The position numbers and the translations under genes were made by a program. Under the pieces are notes generated by a model. It saw nothing but the letters and a program-made list of their open reading frames with translations. It did no database searches and was not told the DNA's origin. DNA of 62,755 nt, taken from Anaerostipes sp. GTDB lineage: Bacteria > Bacillota > Clostridia > Lachnospirales > Lachnospiraceae. Shown one piece after another: positions 16,102 through 24,949 of this stretch (positions within the stretch are counted from its first letter, which is position 1; every line of letters begins with the position of its first letter). The stretch lies in assembly GCF_018381315.1 (NCBI RefSeq), contig NZ_JAGZSD010000022.1, forward strand, positions 1-62,755. The letters are read 5' to 3'.

Positions 16102-19100
16102 ATGAAGAAAAAAATTGCAGCCGTCGCTGCCTTTTTTCTTGGTTTTGTCATGCTTATGCAGGGACAGGTATATCAAGTAAAAGCGGCAGTAGACTGGCCA
16201 GGTTATCTCGCTCAAAATTGGCAGAAGTGTGAGGAAAAGTTCAACAGCTATGACAGGTCCACGGGCCTGACTCCATGGGACGGTGCGTCAGTACAGCCCA
16301 CGGAATCAGATGCTGACGGCAAGTTAAAGATTTATACGCCGTCTCAGTTTCGGTGGGCTATGGAACAGAACCGAAGCTGTATATTGATGAATGATCTGGA
16401 TATGGGAGGAAATCAGTCAGTTCCGAAAAACTGGACGCCGGTCAACAGTACGGTTAATAAGGAATTTATTATTGATGGAAATCAGAAGACTGTCTATAAT
16501 CTCTACATAAACGGAGGCGCAAGCCAGGGACTGTTCGGCACTGTACAGAATACCGGTTTTGAGATGAAAGACCTTACGTTCAGGTATGCAAATATTTATG
16601 CCAGCGGACAAAGGTCTTCCGTTATTGTCGGACATCTTATGGCAGGAAAGCTGTATCACTGTGCGGTGGAAGATTCAAAGCTTAAAGGACTGAATTTTGT
16701 CGGTGCAATTGCCACCGGATGGCAGTCAGGTGACCAGTCCAATAATTTCAGCAGTCCTCAGACGATCATCGATCAGTGCCATACAAAAAATGTGTTTACT
16801 TACGGTACAAGCTGTGTTGGGAACTTTATGGGACCTATACAGAATGCCAGAATCACTAACAGCTATGCAATCGATGGAATCACAGTATCTACAGCGGGAC
16901 ATTCCGGAGGGTTCGTATCCTGTCCGAGCAGGACCTGGGCAGAAAACTGTTTTTCCAATATTACAATGTACGGAAACACGACTACCAGCTTGTTTGTAGG
17001 AGTTCCCCATTACAGCAATCATTTTGAAAAATGTTACTCAGCAGGAGTTGTGGAGGGCCAGAGCGGGATCGGAGGTTTTGCCGGTGCAGTTGATATGTCT
17101 GCGCATTCAGATTTTGTAAACTGTTATTCCACATCTATGGTTGGTATGCTCTACGGAGGGGCAAACATGGGAGGATTTGCCGGAAATGCCGGTGTAGAAA
17201 TGGCTTTCCAGAACTGCTATTCAGCAGGGGAAGTAGGGTCTCTTGAGACAACCACGGCAACCCCGTCAGTAGAAGGCTTTGCAGGAGCTGGAGGAACGTT
17301 TACCAACTGCAGCTATGACAAGCAGACCTCTGCCATGAGAGAAAAAGGTGTGAGAGGGAACATATCCGGACGGCTGACAAAAGATATGGTCGGAACGGAA
17401 GTGACCTGGCTGGATGACAGTATTTGGTCAAAGAGGGACGGAGTCTATCCGCAGCTGAAATCATTTACCCAGCCGGATACCTTTGATTATGAGGAAGACA
17501 AACTGAGGGCAAAAGCGTATTCTATGGCTTCTGTCTGTACTTCCAGTCTGTCCTATGATAAAACTAATGAAGCCACATATGATACAGTGAGGAACATCGT
17601 TTATCTGTTCCCGCTGTCCAACAATGTTTCAGTGAAGGATAATACCTTTGATATCAAATGGACGGCCCGGGATATCACCAGTAGCGTTGTAGGAAATAAT
17701 GATATTCAGGTTATCTCGTTAAGCGAATATCCAAACTATGCGGTGAGCAATCTTGCACCGGGCATCGGCTGGCTGGATGTTGAGGCAGAATATACGGACC
17801 CGGATAACGGATCGAAGATGATCGGAAGGCGTGCTATGCGTCTTGTGCCGACCACCACTCTTTCGGTGGCAACCGATGCGGGAGTGGATCACGTGCGTTA
17901 TGTGGGACTGGACAAGGGCTACGATCACAAAGAGGGAGTCAGCTTTTCCAAAGGGTCTGCTCTGGATCTGGAAAGCGGGAAGCTTGTGACTCAGAACTAT
18001 CCGGACACCGAAGATTTTATTGATGTGGACCTGGGAAGCAGCAACCCGAATACCCAGGTGGGCGGTACCGTTACTGTGGAAGTCGTGAAAGATAAAGGTA
18101 CGGATAAGGAGCAGAAAATAGATCTGACTCTGGATACGTGGAAGGATCTCTTCAATGAAAACCGGGATATTACCGAGGATGATAAAGGAATCTATACATT
18201 CACTTACAAGTGGTCTCCTGACGGAGCCAGCGGCAACAGTCTGGTCAGCACGAAAACGCTTACGATCAGAGACCCTCTTGTTGTGACATACCGTTATAAC
18301 GACGGAGTCCATGATGATACAGAGGATGCCTTCGATACAAAAGATAAACTGCGGATTAATGATACGGTAGGAACTCTGCCGTCCGGCAATCCGACCAAAA
18401 CAGGGCATACTTTTGAAGGCTGGGCATCAAAAAGTGATGCCGCTGCAGCAGATTTTACGGCAGATACAAAAGTCAAAGATTCTATGGATGTATACGCAGT
18501 CTGGAAAGCAATCCCTTATCAGGTTTCTGCTGTGAAAACAGGAAGAGGAACCATAAGCGGCAGCGGAACCTATGATTACGGCACTGATGCAAAAGTCACC
18601 TGGAAAGCAGAAGCAGGATATCATGTGAAGCATGTATTTGTTGACGGGGTCATCCGGGATGACCTGTCTAAGGCAGGCCAGATTACGTTTGCAGACATTG
18701 CGGACAACCATACGGTATATGTGGAATTTGAAGCAGGGGAGGCAAGCCCTGACCTTGAGCATTACCAGATTATAACAAAGAAAACCGGAGGCAGCGGAGC
18801 CTGTTTCCTGACGGACTCTGCATCTGTCAAAAAGGGTGAGAACCGCGAGGTTTCATGGAAGGCAGCAGACGGTTATGAAGTGACGGAAGTCATTGTAGAC
18901 GGTATCCGCCAGGACGTAAAGAATGAAGGAAGCATTAAGTTCAGCGGCATTAATAAAGACCATGTGGTGGAAGTGGTATTCCGCAAAACAGGCGGGGGAG
19001 AAGACATCTACGTGGATCCTAACTATGCAGAGATTAAGACATCAAAAGAAGGAAACGGTTCCATTGATTCCAGTGTTTCTGTTGAGAAAGGAAAGGATCA

Positions 19101-21480
19101 GACGATCACTTGGCATGCAGCTCAGGGAAGCCATGTAAAACAGGTGCTGGTTGACGGAAAAGACCGGTCAGATCTCATAGCAAGCGGCCAGATTACATTC
19201 CAGGATATCAGCAAAGACCATACAGTAGAAGTGATCTTTGAACCAGATTCCGGAACGGTTTCGGACCCTCAATACAAAATAGAGACTGAGATTTTGGGCG
19301 GACCCGGCAATATTACGCCGTCTGCCGAGGTGAAGCAGGGGGAGAACTACACAGTACAGTGGGATATAACAGCTGCCGGCCAGAAATACAAGGTAAAAAA
19401 TGTTTATGTGGACGGAGAAAAGAAAGACATTCCGGGCGGACAGACCTCATTTGACAATATTACTGCTGACCACAATGTCACGGTAGTTCTTGAGCCGAAT
19501 CTTTTCAGGATTGATTCATCAAAAGAAGGCGAGGGGCGGATCGATCCCGGCAAAACAGTATTTTACGGAGATTCCTGTACGATTACCTATGAACCGGCCG
19601 CCGGCTGGAGCCTGAAAGAGGTTATAATAGACGGGGTTTCCAGTACAGATGCATCAGTGACATTTAATGATATTAAAAATGACCATAAGGTGCATGCAGT
19701 CTTTGAAAAAATCGGCGGAACAGCTGATGACAGCAAAAAGTTTAATGTTTCCACGGTACTGGAAGGGGGAACCGGAAGCATTACACCTGGAGCAGTCCTC
19801 TCAGACGGCAGTGACTACACAGTGGAATGGGAGATAGAGGACGGATTTGAGATTGAATCTGTCACAGTAAAAGTGGGCGGAGTTGAAAAGACCAGCCTTG
19901 TCACAGGAAATAAAGTAGACTTTAATGATATTTCTGATGACAGCCAGGTACATGTAAAACTGAGGCCGTCAGGAACAAAGGGCGGAACCCCTTCTGATGA
20001 CAGCCAAGCAGCTTATGTAGTGGAGACAAGCATCACCGGAGGACCCGGAACCATTACTCCGACTCTGGTCAATCTGCCGGAAAAGAGCAGCCCTCAGGTT
20101 GCATGGAGCCCCGGAAACGGAACTGTTGTAAAAGCAGTTTACGTGGATGGAGTCATCCGGGATGACCTTCTTGGAAAAAATGGGCTTACATTCCCTGAGA
20201 TCACCCGGAACCATAAAGTTGAAGTCATCTTAGGAGACAGTTCTTCCGGAAGCACAGGAAACAAAGATTCTTACCAGATCAGCACATCCCAGAGCGGCGG
20301 GGGACAGGTATCTGACAGTTCTTCTGTTAAAAAGGGTGAGGACCATACAGTAAACTTTAAGCCGGAGCCAGGTTATCATGTCGGCAAGGTAGTGGTAGAC
20401 GGTGTCCAGAGAGATGATCTTAAGGATGCCGGAAGCATCCGGTTTGAAGGGGTGGCTTCTGACCACACAGTTTATGTTGAATTCGTAAAGAATGACGGAG
20501 GAACAGCCGGTAAACAGTTTGATATTTCTACTTCCATCGGAGGAGGAGAAGGTACCATTTCTCCGTCTTCTAAGGTAGATGCGGGTACAAGCAAAGAGGT
20601 ACAGTGGAAGCCGAAAGAAGGATATGAGGTTTCAGCCGTTATCATAGACGGGGTTGTCCGGGATGACCTGAAAGATAAAGGAAAGATCGTATTTAACGGA
20701 GTGGATAAGAACCATTCTGTAGAAGTCCTGTATAAAAAGAAGGGCAGCAGTACACAGAAGGATCCTGATTATGTGGAGATCAGGACATCCAGGGAAGGCA
20801 AGGGAACCATCAGTGATTCTGTTGTCATTGACCGGGGAGACAGTCATACAGTTACATGGAAGCCGGCACCGGGCTATAAAGTAGCCGGGGTCATCATAGA
20901 CGGCGCCAATGCTGACAGTCTTGCAGATGCGGGCAAAGTGACCTTTAAAGACGCGGCATCTAATCACCATGTCCATGTAATCTTTGTCCGGGAAGACGGG
21001 ACAGAAACCGGACCTACATATCAAGTTGATACTTCTGTCTCCGGCGGAAAAGGAAGCATCAGCGCAGGAGGAGATGTGGAGAAGGGCGGCCATTATCAGG
21101 TTGTCTGGAAGCCTGCCAAAGGATATGAAGTACAGAAGGTCATTGTGGACGGCGTAGAGCGGAAAGATCTTAAGAATGCAGGTAAAATAGACTTTAATAA
21201 TGTAAATGCCGACCATACGGTAGAGGTTGTGTACCGGAAAGAACAGAAAAACAGTGAAAGCCCTGCAGATGATCCGGCAAAAGGCAAAAACAAAAAGAAA
21301 GAAGATGAAGACAGCGGCAGATATCATGCAGGCGGTTCAAAAGAAAAATCCAACCGGGTTCTCAGAAAAGGCGTAGCCGAAACGGGAGATGAAGCCCGGG
21401 GTGCAGCGGAACTGATTCTTCTTGCTGCATCTGCAGGAGTGCTGTATACGATTTTCAGGAAAAAATATAAAGCTAAATAA
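16102..21480 (+). CDS. Giant repeat surface protein (GLUG region, InlB repeat, 11 tandem about 80-residue repeats)
   Basis: 1792 residues. A signal peptide (MKKKIAAVAAFFLGFVMLM) is followed by a Gly/Asn-rich region with GLUG-like beta-helix repeats (about 60-440), a linker, an InlB B-repeat-like unit (VTYRYNDG ... FEGWASK ... VYAVWKA, about 730-805) and 11 tandem repeats. The C-terminus has a Lys/Asp-rich spacer, AETGDEA, a hydrophobic stretch and RKKYKAK, which looks like a sorting signal without a proper LPXTG. Expected location is the cell surface; adhesion or matrix binding is inferred, and no catalytic motif is seen. The SD is AGGGGGATCAGG. The gene stands alone between its own promoter and a bidirectional terminator. 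Confidence 0.92.
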   Translation: MKKKIAAVAAFFLGFVMLMQGQVYQVKAAVDWPGYLAQNWQKCEEKFNSYDRSTGLTPWDGASVQPTESDADGKLKIYTPSQFRWAMEQNRSCILMNDLDMGGNQSVPKNWTPVNSTVNKEFIIDGNQKTVYNLYINGGASQGLFGTVQNTGFEMKDLTFRYANIYASGQRSSVIVGHLMAGKLYHCAVEDSKLKGLNFVGAIATGWQSGDQSNNFSSPQTIIDQCHTKNVFTYGTSCVGNFMGPIQNARITNSYAIDGITVSTAGHSGGFVSCPSRTWAENCFSNITMYGNTTTSLFVGVPHYSNHFEKCYSAGVVEGQSGIGGFAGAVDMSAHSDFVNCYSTSMVGMLYGGANMGGFAGNAGVEMAFQNCYSAGEVGSLETTTATPSVEGFAGAGGTFTNCSYDKQTSAMREKGVRGNISGRLTKDMVGTEVTWLDDSIWSKRDGVYPQLKSFTQPDTFDYEEDKLRAKAYSMASVCTSSLSYDKTNEATYDTVRNIVYLFPLSNNVSVKDNTFDIKWTARDITSSVVGNNDIQVISLSEYPNYAVSNLAPGIGWLDVEAEYTDPDNGSKMIGRRAMRLVPTTTLSVATDAGVDHVRYVGLDKGYDHKEGVSFSKGSALDLESGKLVTQNYPDTEDFIDVDLGSSNPNTQVGGTVTVEVVKDKGTDKEQKIDLTLDTWKDLFNENRDITEDDKGIYTFTYKWSPDGASGNSLVSTKTLTIRDPLVVTYRYNDGVHDDTEDAFDTKDKLRINDTVGTLPSGNPTKTGHTFEGWASKSDAAAADFTADTKVKDSMDVYAVWKAIPYQVSAVKTGRGTISGSGTYDYGTDAKVTWKAEAGYHVKHVFVDGVIRDDLSKAGQITFADIADNHTVYVEFEAGEASPDLEHYQIITKKTGGSGACFLTDSASVKKGENREVSWKAADGYEVTEVIVDGIRQDVKNEGSIKFSGINKDHVVEVVFRKTGGGEDIYVDPNYAEIKTSKEGNGSIDSSVSVEKGKDQTITWHAAQGSHVKQVLVDGKDRSDLIASGQITFQDISKDHTVEVIFEPDSGTVSDPQYKIETEILGGPGNITPSAEVKQGENYTVQWDITAAGQKYKVKNVYVDGEKKDIPGGQTSFDNITADHNVTVVLEPNLFRIDSSKEGEGRIDPGKTVFYGDSCTITYEPAAGWSLKEVIIDGVSSTDASVTFNDIKNDHKVHAVFEKIGGTADDSKKFNVSTVLEGGTGSITPGAVLSDGSDYTVEWEIEDGFEIESVTVKVGGVEKTSLVTGNKVDFNDISDDSQVHVKLRPSGTKGGTPSDDSQAAYVVETSITGGPGTITPTLVNLPEKSSPQVAWSPGNGTVVKAVYVDGVIRDDLLGKNGLTFPEITRNHKVEVILGDSSSGSTGNKDSYQISTSQSGGGQVSDSSSVKKGEDHTVNFKPEPGYHVGKVVVDGVQRDDLKDAGSIRFEGVASDHTVYVEFVKNDGGTAGKQFDISTSIGGGEGTISPSSKVDAGTSKEVQWKPKEGYEVSAVIIDGVVRDDLKDKGKIVFNGVDKNHSVEVLYKKKGSSTQKDPDYVEIRTSREGKGTISDSVVIDRGDSHTVTWKPAPGYKVAGVIIDGANADSLADAGKVTFKDAASNHHVHVIFVREDGTETGPTYQVDTSVSGGKGSISAGGDVEKGGHYQVVWKPAKGYEVQKVIVDGVERKDLKNAGKIDFNNVNADHTVEVVYRKEQKNSESPADDPAKGKNKKKEDEDSGRYHAGGSKEKSNRVLRKGVAETGDEARGAAELILLAASAGVLYTIFRKKYKAK
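18516..21240 (+). repeat. Eleven tandem repeats of about 80 codons within the giant surface protein
   Basis: Each unit has the plan Y-x-I/V-x-T-x-x-G-G-x-G-x-I, then x-V-x-W-K-P-x-x-G-Y-x-V-x-x-V-x-V-D-G-V, then D-D-L ... I-x-F ... I-x-x-x-H-x-V-x-V-x-F. Units are diverged at the DNA level, so this is an old array, not a recent expansion. Units 4-7 are the most irregular, with shorter VDG loops. Confidence 0.85.
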
Positions 21481-21506
21481 GAATTGTATCATTAAATAAA
21501 AAAGAG

Positions 21507-21550
21507 AATGCACCCAGATACCGGGATTACAGTATCTGGGTGCATTTTTA
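21507..21550. terminator. Bidirectional intrinsic terminator
   Basis: A perfect 15-bp stem (AATGCACCCAGATAC / GTATCTGGGTGCATT) sits between the convergent surface-protein gene and rpoN copy 2. T runs follow on the plus strand and A runs precede it, so it can serve both. Confidence 0.92.
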
Positions 21551-22822
21551 AGATTCTTTTCGGTCATAGGTTCCTTTGATACCCATCTGCTCCCGGTATT
21601 TTGCAACTGTTCTTCTGGAGATGGAAATGCCTTTTTCCTTCAGGAGAATGCTGAGCTTCTGATCGCTGAAGGGTTTCCTTGGATCTTCTGATGCCACTAA
21701 CTCTTTCAGAATTGTTTTGATGTCTGTACTGCTGACAGAAGCGCCGGAGCAGGGACGGGCACCGGTAAACAGTGATCTCATGGAAACGATGCCGCATGGG
21801 AATTGAAGATATTTTCCTTTGATACCCCGGCTTACTGTGGATACATGCATGTCGATGTCTTCTGCCACGTCATTCATGGTCATGGGCTTTAAACAGCCGT
21901 GGTTCAGAAAGAAGTCAGGCTGCCTTGCCAGGACAGCTTCTGTGATCTTTACCATAGTATGTCTGCGCTGCTCAATGCTGGCCATGAGAAAACGGCAGCG
22001 CTCATATTTTTTTTGGAAGTATTCTTTTAATTCCGGGTCTTTTGTGTCTTTGAGCATCTTTATATAGTAGTCGTTGAGAGAGTAATTTCCGACCCAGTCA
22101 TCATTCAGCTGAATCTCCCACTGGTCTTCCTGAAAGGTAACGATGATATCCGGGGTGATATACTCGGTTTTTGCTGTGGAAAATCCCTGCAGAGGTTTGG
22201 AATTCAGATTCCTGATGACAGCAATATTCTTCCGGACTTTCGCTGTGCTGATCTTCAGGCTTCTCGAGATGGTGCTGATATGTCCAAGGGCAATGTTATC
22301 CAGATGTTCCGAGATGATCTTTTCCAGAATATCTGTTTTTTCCCCTTTTGTCTCCAGCTGTTTTAACAGACATTGGGATAGATTTTCAGAAAAAATTCCC
22401 GCAGGCTCCAGATCAGAGAGTACATCATAGCACTTTTTGATTACTTTTTCCGGTATTGTGAGAAGAACGGAAAGCTCATGAAGGGAGATGCGGAAAAAAC
22501 CGCCGGAGTCCAGGCAGTCAATCATAAACTTCATGGTCATCCACTCTGTCTGTGTGAAATCACTCTGGTTTAACTGGTCTAAAAGGAAGGTTTTGACTTC
22601 CTCTGTATTTTCTGCGGGTATGTCAAAGGCCCGGGCGTCTGAAACGGCAGGAGAAGAGGAAGGAGGGGAATAGTCAAGGATGGGGTTTTCTATGTATTCA
22701 TTCTGCAGGAACTCAGAGAGTTCCCCGTTATCCAGTGACAATATGTTCAGTGACTGGATCTGAGATTGGGAAAGCTGCTGCTTTTGATTCAGTTCCAGGC
22801 TTGTATGATATGATGTATCCAA
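21548..22822 (-). CDS. rpoN: RNA polymerase sigma-54 factor, copy 2
   Basis: A 424-residue sigma-54, the same length as copy 1 and roughly 70% identical by eye. It has region I (LELNQKQQLSQSQIQSLNIL), the HTH region (MTMNDVAEDIDMHVSTVSRG) and the RpoN box (SRRTVAKYREQMG). The start is TTG at 22822: the ATG at 22843 precedes the ribosome site AAAGGAGGTGG, and copy 1 also uses TTG at the aligned position. It lies 66 bases downstream of the helicase gene in the same direction, with TATAAT-like sequence in the gap. Divergence is highest in the acidic linker after region I and near residues 345-370. Likely the general sigma-54, with copy 1 linked to the PTS regulon (inference). Confidence 0.96.
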   Translation of the reverse strand: MDTSYHTSLELNQKQQLSQSQIQSLNILSLDNGELSEFLQNEYIENPILDYSPPSSSPAVSDARAFDIPAENTEEVKTFLLDQLNQSDFTQTEWMTMKFMIDCLDSGGFFRISLHELSVLLTIPEKVIKKCYDVLSDLEPAGIFSENLSQCLLKQLETKGEKTDILEKIISEHLDNIALGHISTISRSLKISTAKVRKNIAVIRNLNSKPLQGFSTAKTEYITPDIIVTFQEDQWEIQLNDDWVGNYSLNDYYIKMLKDTKDPELKEYFQKKYERCRFLMASIEQRRHTMVKITEAVLARQPDFFLNHGCLKPMTMNDVAEDIDMHVSTVSRGIKGKYLQFPCGIVSMRSLFTGARPCSGASVSSTDIKTILKELVASEDPRKPFSDQKLSILLKEKGISISRRTVAKYREQMGIKGTYDRKES

Positions 22823-22888
22823 AAGAAATCCACCTCCTTTCATCCGCTCATTCTCAAAAAATCAATATTATAATATAGATGTATTATA

Positions 22889-24949
22889 TCATAGAATGTG
22901 GTGCAAAGCACGCTCCACAAAACGGGACATCTTTTTTGTATGAAGAAGGGTCAGCCTGTGCATAGCCCTTGTGCAGGCAATGTACAGCAGATTTCTGTCA
23001 TATTCAGTTTTATAAGTACAGCTGCCGGCATCCGGAATAAGGACTTCGTCAAACTCCAGCCCCTTGGACATCTGTACGGAAGTAACAGAAATTCCGTGCT
23101 GAAAGCTGGTACTTTCCGGCGTAATCAGATGAACCGGAAACTCTTTGGAAAGAAGTTCATAGAGCGCTGCCGCATCGGAGGCTGTTTTGAGTATAATTCC
23201 AAGAGAAACATTTTTAGTTTCCTGAAACTTCTGCAATGCTTTTTTTAGCTTACAGATTTTATCCGATTCATTATCACACGCAGTTACAGCAGGTTTTTCG
23301 CCATGACGTTCGACCGGTACCAATGTACAGTTGTTTTGAATACTTTTGGCAAAACTCATAATCTCAAATGTGGAACGGTAACTTTTATTAAGCTCTGTAA
23401 ATTCTGCATCTTTATAAACCTGCCGTATATCATTCAGGGTGTGCAGATGATGGGGATGAACAGACTGCGCAAAATCTCCTAATATTGTTTTTTGGCACGG
23501 AAACAAAAAATTGATTACAGCGTACTGGATCGGGGTATAATCCTGCATCTCGTCAATGACAAGGTGTTTTGTGATGTTACTTGCAGTTAATCCTTCATAC
23601 GCAGCCGAAAGGTATAAAAATGGATAGACATCGGCCCACTCTAACGTCTTTTTTCCGGGGAAAACAAGCATTTCAGGAATTTTCATTTTTTTATAAAAGT
23701 TTTTATAAAGCGCCAATGGACTTTTAAATAAAAGCATAGAAGTGAGCTTTTTATAGATCTGGTTTGTTCCGGGAAGTTCATCCTCCATGATGCCGTCAGT
23801 CTGAAAGCGGTCATGAATATCATCTGCTGTCATTTTAAGCCGCTGTTTTACGGGATGTTTTATGTATGCGTGGAACCGCTTCAAAATCCATTCCTTTTCT
23901 GCGGTAAGATTTCCGAAAGAAATCGTGTCAGGAACAAAGATCGTCTCCTGCATCTCACATATATACTTATCCATAAGTTTCAGAAAATCCAGCGTGGATT
24001 TATACCGGACTCTTTGGGCATAGGCCTCATCACGGCACTCCAGGGGATCTTTTTCCGGCTCAAATTCTATGGTCTGCCCCAGCTGGATTTCGGCAAGATC
24101 CGAAAAATCAAGCTCATAGATCGGTTCCTCCCCCAGTTCGGGAATAACGTTTGAAATATAATCTCCGAAAACTTTATTGGGGGAAAGGATCGTTACATTT
24201 CTGGAATTCAGCCGGTCTTTAAAACGGTAGAGAAGAAACGCAATGCGGTGCAGGGCGATGGAAGTTTTGCCTGAACCAGCAGCTCCCTGAATAATCAATG
24301 TTTCAGTATGCTCATCCCGAATAATCTGATTTTGTTCCTTCTGGATCGTTGAGATAATCGTTTTCATCTTTTCACTGGAAGTATGGCTCAGTTCTTTCTG
24401 AAGTACGTCATCCTGAATCGCTGCGGATGTTTCAAGCGTATACTCCAGGACTCCGTATTTAATGCTGAACTGCCGTTTTTTTGTAAGCGTTCCTTCGATT
24501 CTGCCGGACGGGGCGTCAAATCCTGCCGGTCCGGTCTCATAATCATAAAACATACCCGATATGGGAGCGCGCCAGTCAAGAATCAGAAGCTCATATCCAT
24601 GACGGAAAGAAAAACGTCCGATATAATATGTTTCGGCATGGCTGTTTCCCTTTTCACAAAAATCAATCCGTGCAAAATAGGGAGAATCTTTGAGGCTTCT
24701 CAGCCTGCTGCAGACCTCAGATGCAAAAGCGCCGGTGTGATCCGTCTGCTTTAGAAGCAGCTCATTTTGAAACATTTCATGGGGATCGATCTCTCCCCGG
24801 GATTCAGACATATAATTTCGGGCATCTGTATATTGCCGGTCCAGCCGGTCTACAGATTCCCGGGCTTCATGAATGGCCTGCTCAAGTTTCGATTGAATAA
24901 AAGCAAGGTGTTTAAGTTCATCTGGAAACAGTTTTTCTTTATTTTTCAT
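22889..24949 (-). CDS. helD: HelD-like UvrD/Rep-family helicase (RNA polymerase recycling type)
   Basis: A 686-residue SF1 helicase-like ATPase. An N-terminal coiled-coil arm (about 1-70) precedes Walker A (GAAGSGKTSIALHRIAFLLY, near residue 220). Later come a DEMQDYTPIQ motif II, GDFAQSVHP, LNKSYRST (motif IV) and SVQMSKGLEFDEVLI (motif V). The arm and the motif I context match HelD, which removes stalled RNA polymerase from DNA. The start at 24949 follows AAGGAGG and overlaps the end of the AraC-GNAT gene by 11 bases. The product is shorter than Bacillus HelD, so a HelD-like relative is the safer reading. Confidence 0.88.
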   Translation of the reverse strand: MKNKEKLFPDELKHLAFIQSKLEQAIHEARESVDRLDRQYTDARNYMSESRGEIDPHEMFQNELLLKQTDHTGAFASEVCSRLRSLKDSPYFARIDFCEKGNSHAETYYIGRFSFRHGYELLILDWRAPISGMFYDYETGPAGFDAPSGRIEGTLTKKRQFSIKYGVLEYTLETSAAIQDDVLQKELSHTSSEKMKTIISTIQKEQNQIIRDEHTETLIIQGAAGSGKTSIALHRIAFLLYRFKDRLNSRNVTILSPNKVFGDYISNVIPELGEEPIYELDFSDLAEIQLGQTIEFEPEKDPLECRDEAYAQRVRYKSTLDFLKLMDKYICEMQETIFVPDTISFGNLTAEKEWILKRFHAYIKHPVKQRLKMTADDIHDRFQTDGIMEDELPGTNQIYKKLTSMLLFKSPLALYKNFYKKMKIPEMLVFPGKKTLEWADVYPFLYLSAAYEGLTASNITKHLVIDEMQDYTPIQYAVINFLFPCQKTILGDFAQSVHPHHLHTLNDIRQVYKDAEFTELNKSYRSTFEIMSFAKSIQNNCTLVPVERHGEKPAVTACDNESDKICKLKKALQKFQETKNVSLGIILKTASDAAALYELLSKEFPVHLITPESTSFQHGISVTSVQMSKGLEFDEVLIPDAGSCTYKTEYDRNLLYIACTRAMHRLTLLHTKKMSRFVERALHHIL

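Noticed and set aside
18500..21240. Surface-protein repeats as InlB B-repeats
   Set aside because: They lack the GxTFxGWY core of InlB repeats; only the unit before them has it.
20632..21327. 231-codon minus-strand open frame inside the giant surface protein gene (and a 229-codon one at 17719-18408)
   Set aside because: Both lie antisense to repeats with strong coding character, have no ribosome site and translate to Cys/His/Ile-rich sequence typical of the reverse frame.
22823..22843. ATG start of rpoN copy 2 at 22843
   Set aside because: The codons between it and 22822 contain the ribosome site itself, and copy 1 uses TTG at the aligned place.
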